A stretch of DNA of 60,511 bases from Eubacterium sp. UBA5416 (GCA_002409525.1 DHNM01000026.1:1-60511), one strand, 5' to 3'. Positions 42,219 to 50,741 are shown, counted from the stretch's first letter. Notes: generated by a model not told the origin, from the sequence alone. Made by a program: numbers and translations.

Positions 42219-42301
42219 TATACGTCTCCCTTCATCTTATCTGGAATATAAAGGAGGACAAAAGATGAAACGGTTATCCAAATGCCTGTTTCATCTTTCA
42301 T
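42218..42301 (-). CDS. 27-aa small ORF coupled to the cysteine-type permease gene
   Basis: An ATG at 42301, seven bases after a perfect AGGAGG, opens a 27-codon frame. It begins MKDETGIWITVSSFVLLYI and ends PDKMKGDV, then TAA overlaps the ATG of the first permease. A hydrophobic centre of about 14 residues could sit in the membrane. It is the first frame on the operon mRNA, so it may be a small transporter subunit or a regulatory leader peptide. I know of no named family. The RBS and stop-start coupling are the support; conservation is untested. Confidence 0.6.
   Translation of the reverse strand: MKDETGIWITVSSFVLLYIPDKMKGDV
42261..42298 (-). promoter_or_regulatory. Hairpin inside the small ORF (possible attenuator)
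   Basis: On the minus strand AAAGATGAAAC, a bulged A and GG pair with CC and GTTTCATCTTT, then TTTTGT follows. A U-run this short makes a weak terminator. Because it lies inside the 27-codon frame, translating ribosomes would open it. It also lies just after the ttcA stop and could end that transcript. Confidence 0.45.
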
Positions 42302-42314
42302 CCTTTTTCCTCCT

Positions 42315-42343
42315 ACTATCCCTATATATATTATAGGAATAGT
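42315..42343. promoter_or_regulatory. Candidate operator of the cysteine-type ABC/larC operon
   Basis: ACTATCCCTATA (42315-42326) and the inverted TATAGGAATAGT (42332-42343) match at 11 of 12 positions around a 5-bp centre. The repeat covers the predicted start site and touches the -10, an ideal place for repression. TTCCTAT/ATAGGAA-like halves resemble sites of Rrf2-type regulators such as CymR, an inference only. Confidence 0.6.
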
Positions 42344-42369
42344 ATATTCATTAATTCAGTTCTTGTCAA
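42341..42369 (-). promoter_or_regulatory. Promoter of the cysteine-type ABC/larC operon
   Basis: Minus strand TTGACA (42369-42364), 17 bp, TATACT (42346-42341). The -35 lies within the last codons of the ttcA-like gene. Predicted start about 42335, inside the palindrome. Confidence 0.8.
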
Positions 42370-43540
42370 CAACATTTTCACAGTCGGTATTGTAATTCTC
42401 AAGAAACCGATGCCGGATGCCGTCTTTTTTATAAGCAATTACTGTGTTCAGATTAACATTTTCCACGCTCCGGAAGATGTTGCTTTCCACTGTGGGGTTG
42501 CTTTTCTTTAACTGGCGGATCAGATTTTTTATTTCCATTCTCTTAGAATTAGAACTTCCATCAGCGCTGCACGTACTGCAGGTATCTGTGAAGCGGCAGG
42601 CACACTGTATAAAGTACAGATCATTATAATCTCTCCAGTGTTTGATATCATCCTCCCGAATCAGGTACATCGGACGGATCAGTTCCATTCCCTCGAAATT
42701 CTGGCTGTGAAGTTTAGGCATCATCGTCTGAACCTGACCACCGTACAGCATCCCCATGAGTATTGTTTCGATGACATCGTCATAGTGATGTCCAAGAGCA
42801 ATTTTATTACATCCTAATTCTTGTGCCTTGCTGTAAAGATAGCCTCTTCTCATTCTGGCACATAGATAACAGGGGGATTTTTCAATATTTACGACAGAAT
42901 CAAAGATGTTTGTCTCAAATATAGTGACCGGGATCTTTAATTTCTCTGCATTATCTTCAATTACCATTCGATTTGTCTCGTTATAGCCGGGATCCATGAC
43001 TAGAAAGACAAGCTCAAACGGGAATTTATTGTGACGCTTTAATTCCTGAAAAAGTTTTGCCATCAACATGGAATCTTTGCCGCCTGAAATGCATACTGCA
43101 ATCTTATCTCCCGGCTGAACCAGATCATAAACATTGATCGCTTTTGCGAACTTAGTAAATAGTGATTTATGAAATTTTTTCTGAATACTCCGTTCGACAT
43201 CTTTACAGGTCTTTTTTTCTTTTTCAGGTGTTTTATTTTTTGAAATCCTATACCGCAGCCATTCACTGTAACCGCCCGATAGACTATAAGCATCCATACC
43301 CTCACCCCGAAGCTGTGATACAGCCTGATTACTGTAAATACCTCTGGAACAGTAAAAAATGATCTTTTTCCCAAAGGGTATATCTTTTACAGCCTCTTCT
43401 AACGTCTCACGGGGGATATTAATGGATTTCGGTATAGAACCATATTGAAAGCTGTTCTCATCCCGCAAGTCCACCAGAATGTAATCATCGCCGGCTATGT
43501 CATTCATCTCATCAATTGTAATAGTAAAATCATTATTCAT
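42356..43540 (-). CDS. Rhodanese-TtcA fusion: tRNA thiolation-type ATP-pyrophosphatase
   Basis: The 394-residue protein has an N-terminal rhodanese domain (VDLRDENSF; active Cys64 in FYCSRGIYSNQAV) joined by a charged linker to a TtcA-like PP-loop domain (SGGKDS at 152-157; CYLCARMRRGYLY; ALGHHYDDVIETILMGMLYGG). TtcA makes 2-thiocytidine in tRNA; the rhodanese could feed it persulfide sulfur. A Cys-rich CACRFTDTCSTCSADG near residue 320 may hold another metal site. The ATG at 43540 (MNNDFTITIDE) follows GGAAGAAA and avoids overlap with the preceding gene, unlike the in-frame start at 43576. Confidence 0.88.
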   Translation of the reverse strand: MNNDFTITIDEMNDIAGDDYILVDLRDENSFQYGSIPKSINIPRETLEEAVKDIPFGKKIIFYCSRGIYSNQAVSQLRGEGMDAYSLSGGYSEWLRYRISKNKTPEKEKKTCKDVERSIQKKFHKSLFTKFAKAINVYDLVQPGDKIAVCISGGKDSMLMAKLFQELKRHNKFPFELVFLVMDPGYNETNRMVIEDNAEKLKIPVTIFETNIFDSVVNIEKSPCYLCARMRRGYLYSKAQELGCNKIALGHHYDDVIETILMGMLYGGQVQTMMPKLHSQNFEGMELIRPMYLIREDDIKHWRDYNDLYFIQCACRFTDTCSTCSADGSSNSKRMEIKNLIRQLKKSNPTVESNIFRSVENVNLNTVIAYKKDGIRHRFLENYNTDCENVVDKN

Positions 43541-43562
43541 GTATTTCTTCCGGAAACTGATT

Positions 43563-45164
43563 TTATAACTGGTCAATCAGTCCCTTAATTCCCTCTTTCT
43601 GAAATATTTCCTTATAATATCCGATCTCATTTTTAATCAATCCGTCGATTGCGTGCATACCCAGCACTTCTACAGGCGCCTTGTCATCGGTCAAAAGATG
43701 TTCTCCCGGATGATAAGGAATGAGTGTACCCGCAACCTGCTGCATGAGGTCTTTAAGTGCCGGGTCATGTAAACCGCCGATATGGCTTTTTAAATATTTG
43801 ATTCCATTATCGTTACTCATCGCAAAAAGTTCTCTGTTTGTCGAGCCCTCTACATCTGCGGTATAGACAGTCGAAAAAACATGAGCAATTGTATCTGAAA
43901 GGTATTCATTGATACTGTTCTTCCCGTCTGAGTGCATATTCATATTCACAACCATCACACCGTTCTCTTTCAGATGAGATTTTACCATCTGAAAAAACTC
44001 CACAGAAGACATCTGAAAAGGTATCGTGATGTCCTGATAGGCATCTACCATAATAACATCATATTTTTTTTCGATGGACTGCAGATAGGCACGTCCGTCA
44101 TATGTTGTCACATCAATGTTTTCCGGAAGTTCAAAATATTGATGTGCCAGATCCGTGATTTTCTTATCGATCTCAACGCCTTCGATGTTCATGTCACCAA
44201 AGTACTTTCTACATTGTACAGCATAGGTGCCTGTCCCCATGCCGAGGATCAGTAAATCGGAATCTGTTTTTTTACCGACATCTGCCATCATGGGTGCCGC
44301 AAGGGCATAGTCGTAATACATACCGGTCAGAGTATCTTCTTTCATCCGGATGGACTGTACGCCGAACAGGACATTCGTTGAAAGAATCACACTTTCAGGA
44401 TTCTCTTTCACCTGAAGATAATTATAAATTGATTCATCTTCAGTCAAAAGGTCTTTCTCCCAGAAGGCAGAATGATCTGAATGGCCGAACACACTGCAGA
44501 ACAGAAAAATAAAAACGGTAACTGTACAAAAGGCCCTTTTATTCCTTATACTGATAAAATAAATCAGTCCCAGACATAAGAGGATACCTGAAAAAATCAG
44601 AAACGTGATTGAAGTTCCCACAGCCGGAATCGTGACAAACGTGGGGAGAAAGGTTCCCAGGATACTTCCAATGGTATTATATGCTTCCAGTGTTCCCACG
44701 GTCTTTCCACTGTCATCGAGACTGTCCACGGTGTACTTGACCAGAGACGGCGTTACGGTTCCCAGCAGGAACAGCGGAAATACAAAGATTACCATACATG
44801 CGATAAATGCGGCAAGGATCAGAAAATTTGTATTGACTGTCATAATCAGCAGTCCGGATATTCCGACTATGATATATTTCCCGACCAGAGGTATGGCGGC
44901 TATCCAAATTGCGGCAATAATAATACGGGTATAAAGCTTGTCCGGATTCGGATCTTTATCCGCAGCTTTTCCGCCCCAGATATTACCCAGAGCCATGGCG
45001 ATCATAATTGTACCAATGATAATCGTCCATACAATCTGGGAAGAACTGAAATAGGGTGCCAGTAGGCGGCTGGCTCCCAGTTCCGCGGCCATCACGGACA
45101 TGCCTGCAAAGAACTCTGTCAGATACAGATAATATTTATTTTTCAGAATATTTTTATTTTTCAT
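43563..45164 (-). CDS. Membrane-spanning spermidine-synthase-like protein (MFS/SpeE fusion)
   Basis: The 533-residue protein has about seven membrane helices in residues 10-230 (AELGASRLLAPYFSSSQIVWTIIIG at the start) and a C-terminal spermidine-synthase-like methyltransferase fold: DLLILGMGTGTYAVQCRKYFG, IEGVEIDKKITDLAHQYF, and YDVIMVDAYQDITIPFQMSSVEFFQMV. The Asp-rich loop keeps GVEID and DAYQ. Polyamine activity is not proven for such fusions. It lies in a one-direction run of genes 22 bp before the rhodanese-TtcA gene. Confidence 0.88.
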   Translation of the reverse strand: MKNKNILKNKYYLYLTEFFAGMSVMAAELGASRLLAPYFSSSQIVWTIIIGTIMIAMALGNIWGGKAADKDPNPDKLYTRIIIAAIWIAAIPLVGKYIIVGISGLLIMTVNTNFLILAAFIACMVIFVFPLFLLGTVTPSLVKYTVDSLDDSGKTVGTLEAYNTIGSILGTFLPTFVTIPAVGTSITFLIFSGILLCLGLIYFISIRNKRAFCTVTVFIFLFCSVFGHSDHSAFWEKDLLTEDESIYNYLQVKENPESVILSTNVLFGVQSIRMKEDTLTGMYYDYALAAPMMADVGKKTDSDLLILGMGTGTYAVQCRKYFGDMNIEGVEIDKKITDLAHQYFELPENIDVTTYDGRAYLQSIEKKYDVIMVDAYQDITIPFQMSSVEFFQMVKSHLKENGVMVVNMNMHSDGKNSINEYLSDTIAHVFSTVYTADVEGSTNRELFAMSNDNGIKYLKSHIGGLHDPALKDLMQQVAGTLIPYHPGEHLLTDDKAPVEVLGMHAIDGLIKNEIGYYKEIFQKEGIKGLIDQL

Positions 45165-45187
45165 ATGATCGTATCGTCCCTTTCTTT

Positions 45188-45748
45188 CTATCCCGGCTTA
45201 TTGGATATATCTTTATTATCCCTGTCCTGAAGATCAAGTTGTATTCCATCGAGAAAAGGAACAAAAAATCCTCCCTTTGCTTTAAAAAAGTATCTCGGAT
45301 CTATCTCAGTAATCTTAAAGCTTTTTCTGCCTCCGCCTGATGAACGGTTCCAGAATATCTTCAGATCCTGGAATCTGAGATAATAGTACTCGTCTCTGGC
45401 TGTAAATGCAACCAAAAAGAAAGAAATTCCACCCTGACTTTCAAAATCCTCCATAAATTTCACCTGGTGCTCATGGACGTTTGCAATGGGAAAAGAATCC
45501 ACCGCACATTCCTTGGCATCAAAACATACGGGAATTCCCTGCACAGCACCGATATAATCTACAGTACTCTTCTTGTCAAAATATGCCAGGGTGATATGCC
45601 TGTTTTCCTTGTCTATGTTAATTGGGGTAATCGGGGTAGGCACTTTTTGAATTAGAGCGAGGCCTTTCTCTCGATATTGCTCGATCGTCCGATTAATCAG
45701 ATCTTCGAGTGTAGATCCGCGAAGCCCCCGGGAATTCCATGTTGCCAT
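45188..45748 (-). CDS. recU: Holliday junction resolvase RecU
   Basis: RecU cleaves four-way junctions in recombination and chromosome segregation of Firmicutes. The 186-residue protein starts MATWNSRGLRGSTLEDLINRTIEQY, then KVPTPITPI, AYFDKKSTVDYIGAVQGIPVCFDAKEC (nuclease Asp and Glu-Lys) and NVHEHQVKFM. It lacks roughly the first 30 residues of Bacillus RecU. It is not next to a penicillin-binding-protein gene, its usual neighbour in Bacillus. The start at 45748 has AGAGAG at better spacing than an ATG at 45754. Confidence 0.92.
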   Translation of the reverse strand: MATWNSRGLRGSTLEDLINRTIEQYREKGLALIQKVPTPITPINIDKENRHITLAYFDKKSTVDYIGAVQGIPVCFDAKECAVDSFPIANVHEHQVKFMEDFESQGGISFFLVAFTARDEYYYLRFQDLKIFWNRSSGGGRKSFKITEIDPRYFFKAKGGFFVPFLDGIQLDLQDRDNKDISNKPG

Positions 45749-45776
45749 AATCATACTCTCTTTCTGTCGTTATTTA

Positions 45777-46340
45777 TCACTGGATCAGGGATATTCTGTT
45801 CAATGGCCAATATCGCACGGATGCTTTTGCCAGTATCTTATCCTTTGCGACATATGGGTTATTCCAGAATCTTGAATCTCTTGACCTGTTTCGATTATCT
45901 CCGAGCATAAAGTAGGAGTCAGCCGGTACCTCGAAGTGTCCGTCCTTGATACCCAGAGGTTCTTCCTTACAGAAACTGTCATCCAGGGGAGCATCGGCTC
46001 CGTCGATGAATATCTTTCCCTCAATCACATCGACCGTTTCCCCCGGAAGGCCAATCACTCTCTTAATGAAATACTGTTTTTCGTCATCCGGAAACTTAAA
46101 AATTACCACATCAAATCTTTGAGGGTCAGCTTTTTTATAAGACAACCGGTTTCCAAAGATGCGGTCTCCGACCATGATATTGTCTTCCATGGATTCCGAC
46201 GGTATCTCGGCATTGATAATCACAAATTTCTGGAGAAGAGTCATAACCACCACCACGATCAAAATCAGTTTTACGTATTCCCAGATTTCTCTGGCCATGG
46301 AATCTTTCTTTTTGCTCTTTCTATTCTTTTTGTCGCTCAT
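45777..46340 (-). CDS. lepB: Signal peptidase I
   Basis: LepB cleaves signal peptides of secreted proteins. With ATG at 46340 it is 187 residues with one N-terminal membrane anchor (YVKLILIVVVVMTLLQKFVI). The catalytic serine lies in IPSESMEDNIM and the lysine in FIKRVIGLPGETV. GDNRNRSRDSR is the C-terminal conserved block. It begins in a TAATG overlap with the upstream RluA-family gene. Confidence 0.96.
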   Translation of the reverse strand: MSDKKNRKSKKKDSMAREIWEYVKLILIVVVVMTLLQKFVIINAEIPSESMEDNIMVGDRIFGNRLSYKKADPQRFDVVIFKFPDDEKQYFIKRVIGLPGETVDVIEGKIFIDGADAPLDDSFCKEEPLGIKDGHFEVPADSYFMLGDNRNRSRDSRFWNNPYVAKDKILAKASVRYWPLNRISLIQ

Positions 46341-47353
46341 TAGCTGGTCCTTTCTCCTGAACATTTATCTGGCAAAGTGTCTGCCATCCCATTGTCTGTG
46401 AGTATTCGGGTAAACAATGACGGCAGTGGCGCTTCAATGCAGATCCCCGACAAATCAGCAGGTACTTGTCCCTGCTCTGGAAAACAAATCTGATGAGCCT
46501 GCAGCAGCTGATGCCTTAGCCCATAGGTCCTTTGGTAATATTCATTTCCTTTTTTACATCCATACTTGGTGTCACCGATAACAGGGTGTCCCAGGAAAGC
46601 GAGATGACTTCTAATCTGGTGGGTTTTTCCGGTGATTAACCGCACTCTCAAAAAAGTAAGGTTGTTATGAAAATCCAGAGGCTCATAGGCAGTCTCGATT
46701 TTTTGTGAACCTTCAAACCAGAAAGATTCCACTTTTACTTTGTTGGTATGCGGATCTTTTTGAATATACGCGGTTACGCAGTCCGAAGCCTCCATAAAAC
46801 CATGAACGATCGTCAGATAATATTTTTTCAGGCTGTGAGATTTTATCATTTCAGACAGAAATCTGGCAGCCGGTAATGTCTTTGCCGCAAGGAGCAGTCC
46901 ACTGGTATTTCGATCCAGGCGATTACATATTCCGGGACGGAAACTTGAAAAATCATCAGTAGTCATATGGCCGGACTTCATCAGATATCCCAGAATATAT
47001 TCATTAGCTGAAACATCTGTGGGTGCTGCCTTCTGTGAGAACATACCTGCAGGTTTATCCGCCGCAAGAATCTGATCATTTTCAAAAATGATCTTTAAAT
47101 CATCAGAGACGGGAAAATACTCTGTTCCGCCTTCCTGCTGAAACTTTAATATCGTCTCATCAGCCAGATACATGTGAATAATATCCCCCTCTTTCAGACG
47201 CTCATTGCCCTTTGATTTTTTTCCGTTTAGAGTAATATTCTTTTTCCTCAGCATTCGGTAAATAAATCCGCTGCCCGCATTTTTCAGATATCGAATCAAA
47301 TACTTATCTAAGCGCTGTTTTGTTTCTTCTTTTTTTATTTCGATTTCTCTCAT
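46340..47353 (-). CDS. RluA-family pseudouridine synthase
   Basis: The 337-residue protein has an S4 domain (QRLDKYLIRYLKNAGSGFIYRMLRKKNITLNG) and the catalytic NRLDRNTSGLLLAAKTLPAARFL, whose Asp is the nucleophile, then LITGKTHQIRSHLAFLGHPVIGDTKYG. Its RNA site is unknown; it is distinct from RluD at 5214. The ATG at 47353 follows AGGAAATC and overlaps the ygiQ 3' end by 50 bp. Confidence 0.93.
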   Translation of the reverse strand: MREIEIKKEETKQRLDKYLIRYLKNAGSGFIYRMLRKKNITLNGKKSKGNERLKEGDIIHMYLADETILKFQQEGGTEYFPVSDDLKIIFENDQILAADKPAGMFSQKAAPTDVSANEYILGYLMKSGHMTTDDFSSFRPGICNRLDRNTSGLLLAAKTLPAARFLSEMIKSHSLKKYYLTIVHGFMEASDCVTAYIQKDPHTNKVKVESFWFEGSQKIETAYEPLDFHNNLTFLRVRLITGKTHQIRSHLAFLGHPVIGDTKYGCKKGNEYYQRTYGLRHQLLQAHQICFPEQGQVPADLSGICIEAPLPSLFTRILTDNGMADTLPDKCSGERTS

Positions 47354-49178
47354 GATGATTTCCTGATCTTTCACTGTGTGCAGAAACATGTCGCGGCCGA
47401 ATCAGACATTTTGGCTCAAAACCGATTAAATCATCTCTTCCTGTGCGGATCAGTGCTTCTTTTACCAGTTCATAATTTTTAGGATTCTTATACTGAATAA
47501 GAGCCCTCTGCATAGCTTTTTCATGTGGAGTTACCGGCACATAGACTTTCTTCATGTTCAGAGGATTATACCCTGTGTAGTACATACAAGTTGACAGCGT
47601 AGAAGGAGTCGGATAAAAATCCTGTGCCTGTTCGGGATTAAACCCCATATCTCTAATGTATTCAGCCAGCTTTACCGCTTCTGCAAGATCACATCCGGGG
47701 TGAGAAGACATGAAATAAGGTAGTATATACTGTTTCTTCCCGGTCTTTTTATTCATAGTGTCAAATTTTTCGGTAAAGGACTCATATACTTCATGATTAG
47801 GTTTTCCCATCAGTTTCAGAACCGGTGCTGCCACATGTTCCGGAGCGACTCTTAACTGTCCACTGACGTGATATTTCAGCAGTTCATCCATAAATTCGTC
47901 AGACAAATCGGCCATCACATAATCAAAGCGAATTCCTGAACGAATAAAAACTTTTTTGACTTTGGGAATCTGGCGAAGATCACGTAGTAACTCCACATAA
48001 TCCGTGTGGTCAGCCTTTAGATTCTTACAGGGCTCTGGAAACAGACATTGTCTGTTCGGACATACGCCCCTGGTCTTTTGCTTTTCACATGACGGGGCTC
48101 GAAAGTCTGCCGTAGGCCCCCCTACATCGTGAATGTATCCCTTAAAATCCCGATCCTTTGTCATCTTTTTCGCCTCATTGATCAAAGACTCATGGCTTCT
48201 TGTCTGAACGATACGCCCCTGATGGAAAGCGAGAGCACAAAAATTGCAGCCCCCAAAACAGCCTCTGTTGCTTGTAAGGGAAAACTTGATTTCAGCCAGT
48301 GCCGGAATTCCCCCTGCCGCGTCATATTTTGGATGCCACCTGCGCATATACGGCAGATCATAGATGTCATCCATCTCCTGTGTAGAAAGAGGCATAGCGG
48401 GAGGATTCTGCACGATATAACCCTGACTGCCATAATCCTCCACCAGAATTTTTGAAGAGATCGCGTCTGTATTCTGATATTGAATGCGAAAGCTTTCGGC
48501 ATAGTTTTTCTTATCTTCTTTTAAAGAATCATAATCCGGTAAAAGAATGGGGTCCTGAAGGTAATCAATCCTGTGAGTTTTAAAAACTGTGCCCCGGATA
48601 AAAGAAAGATCCCTGACCGAAATTCCGCTTGCGAGTGCATCTGCAATCTCCACAATTGAGTGTTCACCCATACCGTAAGAGATGAGATCAGCTCCGGAAT
48701 CCAGCAGAACTGATCGTTTTAGGGAATCTGACCAGTAATCATAATGTGCCAGCCTTCTGAGGCTGGCTTCAATTCCACCCAGTATAATGGGTGTATGTTT
48801 ATACGTTTTTCGAATTAAATTGCTATATACAGTCACGGCCCGATCGGGACGCAGTCCCATGACACCACCCGGTGAATATGCATCATGACTGCGATGCTTT
48901 CTGGAGACTGTATAGTGGTTGACCATTGAATCCATATTTCCGGAAGATACCAGAAAGCCGAGCCGTGGTTCTCCCAGTATTGCTATACTCTTATCCTCTT
49001 TCCAGTCAGGCTGTGCAATAATTCCCACATGATAACCATTTGCCTCGAGTACCCTGCTGATAATGGCAGTGCCGAAAGAAGAATGATCCACATAAGCATC
49101 TCCGGTCACATATACAAAATCCAGTTGTTTTATACCTTCTTGCTCCATTTCTTTCTTTGACATAGGTAAAAAGCCCAT
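47304..49178 (-). CDS. ygiQ: YgiQ family radical SAM protein
   Basis: This large radical SAM protein (624 residues) starts MGFLPMSKKEMEQEGIKQLDFVYVTGDAYVDHSSFG. The cluster motif is in NRGCFGGCNFCALAFHQGR (CxxxCxxC near residue 310). A Cys-rich CEKQKTRGVCPNRQCLFPEPCKNL follows. The C-terminus has a basic, low-complexity tail (HHERNRNKKRRNKTALR) that overlaps the next gene. Reaction unknown. The GTG at 49190 is an alternative start; ATG 49178 matches the usual family start. Confidence 0.92.
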   Translation of the reverse strand: MGFLPMSKKEMEQEGIKQLDFVYVTGDAYVDHSSFGTAIISRVLEANGYHVGIIAQPDWKEDKSIAILGEPRLGFLVSSGNMDSMVNHYTVSRKHRSHDAYSPGGVMGLRPDRAVTVYSNLIRKTYKHTPIILGGIEASLRRLAHYDYWSDSLKRSVLLDSGADLISYGMGEHSIVEIADALASGISVRDLSFIRGTVFKTHRIDYLQDPILLPDYDSLKEDKKNYAESFRIQYQNTDAISSKILVEDYGSQGYIVQNPPAMPLSTQEMDDIYDLPYMRRWHPKYDAAGGIPALAEIKFSLTSNRGCFGGCNFCALAFHQGRIVQTRSHESLINEAKKMTKDRDFKGYIHDVGGPTADFRAPSCEKQKTRGVCPNRQCLFPEPCKNLKADHTDYVELLRDLRQIPKVKKVFIRSGIRFDYVMADLSDEFMDELLKYHVSGQLRVAPEHVAAPVLKLMGKPNHEVYESFTEKFDTMNKKTGKKQYILPYFMSSHPGCDLAEAVKLAEYIRDMGFNPEQAQDFYPTPSTLSTCMYYTGYNPLNMKKVYVPVTPHEKAMQRALIQYKNPKNYELVKEALIRTGRDDLIGFEPKCLIRPRHVSAHSERSGNHHERNRNKKRRNKTALR

Positions 49179-49182
49179 CTTA

Positions 49183-49908
49183 TCATTCACTCTCGTTTCT
49201 AATTATAAGTTTTGACAGCTCATCGTCTGTAAGAGGGCGCCAATTCCCCGGCAAAAGAGAGTCATCCAGTTTTAAAGTCCCCATGGAAATACGCCTGAGA
49301 TAAATAACACTGCATCCAATCGCCTCAAACATCCGCTTCACCTGATGGTAGCGGCCTTCCTGTATGGTAATCCGTACAATGGATTCTTCACCGGTTTTAA
49401 GTATTTCCAGTCTTGCCGGTAAAGTTATACCTTTGTCTCCAATATCAAGGCCCTCGGCGAAAAGGGCAGCGGCATCCGGTCCCGGCTGTCCTGATATTTT
49501 TGCTAAATACGTTTTACTCACATGCTTTTTCGGAGATAGTAAATCGTGTGCCAGTCTTCCGTCGTTTGTCAGCAGAAGAAGACCTTCGGTATCTTTGTCC
49601 AGACGCCCTACAGGGAACAAATCCCCACGTGCGGCGTTTGAGACAAGATCCAGTACAGTTTTTTCCTTTTTATCTTCTGTTGCAGATACTACCCCCGCGG
49701 GTTTATTTAATAACAGGTATTCATACTTCCGATAGGAAACCTGATGATCTCCCTCCATAACACAGTCTTTTTCACTCACCTTATAGCCCGGTGACTTTAT
49801 CACAGCTCCATTTACCGATATCCGTCCCTTTCGAATCAGATTCTTAACCTGACTTCTGGTTCCCGCTTTCATGTCTGAAAGAAATTTATCCAACCGAACA
49901 GGTTTCAT
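49183..49908 (-). CDS. RsuA-family pseudouridine synthase
   Basis: The 241-residue protein has an S4 domain (VRLDKFLSDMKAGTRSQVKNLIRKGRISVNG) and catalytic VGRLDKDTEGLLLLTNDG, with GRYHQVKRMFEAIGCSV near the C-terminus, all RsuA/RluB-type. 16S position 516 is the likely target for a protein of this size. The ATG at 49908 follows GAGGTG, 2 bp after the alarmone synthetase gene. It has one of three pseudouridine synthases in the window. Confidence 0.92.
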   Translation of the reverse strand: MKPVRLDKFLSDMKAGTRSQVKNLIRKGRISVNGAVIKSPGYKVSEKDCVMEGDHQVSYRKYEYLLLNKPAGVVSATEDKKEKTVLDLVSNAARGDLFPVGRLDKDTEGLLLLTNDGRLAHDLLSPKKHVSKTYLAKISGQPGPDAAALFAEGLDIGDKGITLPARLEILKTGEESIVRITIQEGRYHQVKRMFEAIGCSVIYLRRISMGTLKLDDSLLPGNWRPLTDDELSKLIIRNESE

Positions 49909-49910
49909 AA

Positions 49911-50723
49911 TCACACCTCAGTAGTAACTGCCTGAGCACGGTAACCTTCGGCGATAATATCAAGCTGAGCGTGAAATCTCTTCAGTTGCTCTATGTCATT
50001 TAATGCATAAATACGGTAGAACTCATCCTGAATTTTTTCAACCTCTCTTTTATTGCAGAGTTTGTATAGATTTTCAATATCATTCAAAATGTCCGTGACG
50101 AGATTTGTCTGAATCTGTGACGAAATCTGGGCATCCATGATCTCATTTCTTACTGTAGACATTTCGTTGTCGAGGGAGATAATGGCACCCGCTGCATTAC
50201 TCAAACGCTGTCTTATATGATGCGGTATATTTGATTTATATTTGTACTGCAGGGAGTGCTCAATTGTCGCCCAGAAATCCATGGCCATCGTGCGAATCTG
50301 AATCTCAACCTGTATTCTTCTTGTTCCACTCATAGTTTCAACCGTGTAACATACAATCAGATGATAACTGCGATAACCGCTGTCCTTCATATGATTGATG
50401 TAGTCTTTTTCACTTTTCACCTCAATATCGGAACGCTTCTTAATTAGTTCCGCGACTTTATCGATATCTTCTACAAATTGGCAGATTAATCGAATTCCGG
50501 CAATATCCTCCACCTCTTCTTCCAGATCTTTTGCCGCAATATGTTTTCTCTGCATCTTTTCCAGAATGCTGGAAACGGTCTTAACCCGGCCGGTTACAGC
50601 TTCTATCGGTGAATACTGGCCATGCTGCTGATGTTCTTTAATCAGATATCTGAACTTCACGATCAGTTCCTGCACAGCCAGTTCATAAGGTTCTAATATT
50701 TCATGCCATAGTTGAATATCCAT
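49911..50723 (-). CDS. Small alarmone synthetase (RelA/SpoT-type GTP pyrophosphokinase)
   Basis: The 270-residue cytosolic protein is a stand-alone (p)ppGpp synthetase: VTGRVKTVSSILEKMQRK near residue 44, EDIAGIRLICQFVEDI near 73, KDYINHMKDSGYRSYHLIVCY near 106 and VEIQIRTMAMDFWATIEHSLQYKY near 140. No hydrolase, TGS or ACT domain is present. The C-terminal helices (about 180-270) resemble those that build the RelQ tetramer. It probably tunes growth during stress. Confidence 0.93.
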   Translation of the reverse strand: MDIQLWHEILEPYELAVQELIVKFRYLIKEHQQHGQYSPIEAVTGRVKTVSSILEKMQRKHIAAKDLEEEVEDIAGIRLICQFVEDIDKVAELIKKRSDIEVKSEKDYINHMKDSGYRSYHLIVCYTVETMSGTRRIQVEIQIRTMAMDFWATIEHSLQYKYKSNIPHHIRQRLSNAAGAIISLDNEMSTVRNEIMDAQISSQIQTNLVTDILNDIENLYKLCNKREVEKIQDEFYRIYALNDIEQLKRFHAQLDIIAEGYRAQAVTTEV

Positions 50724-50741
50724 CTGTATCTCACCCTGACC

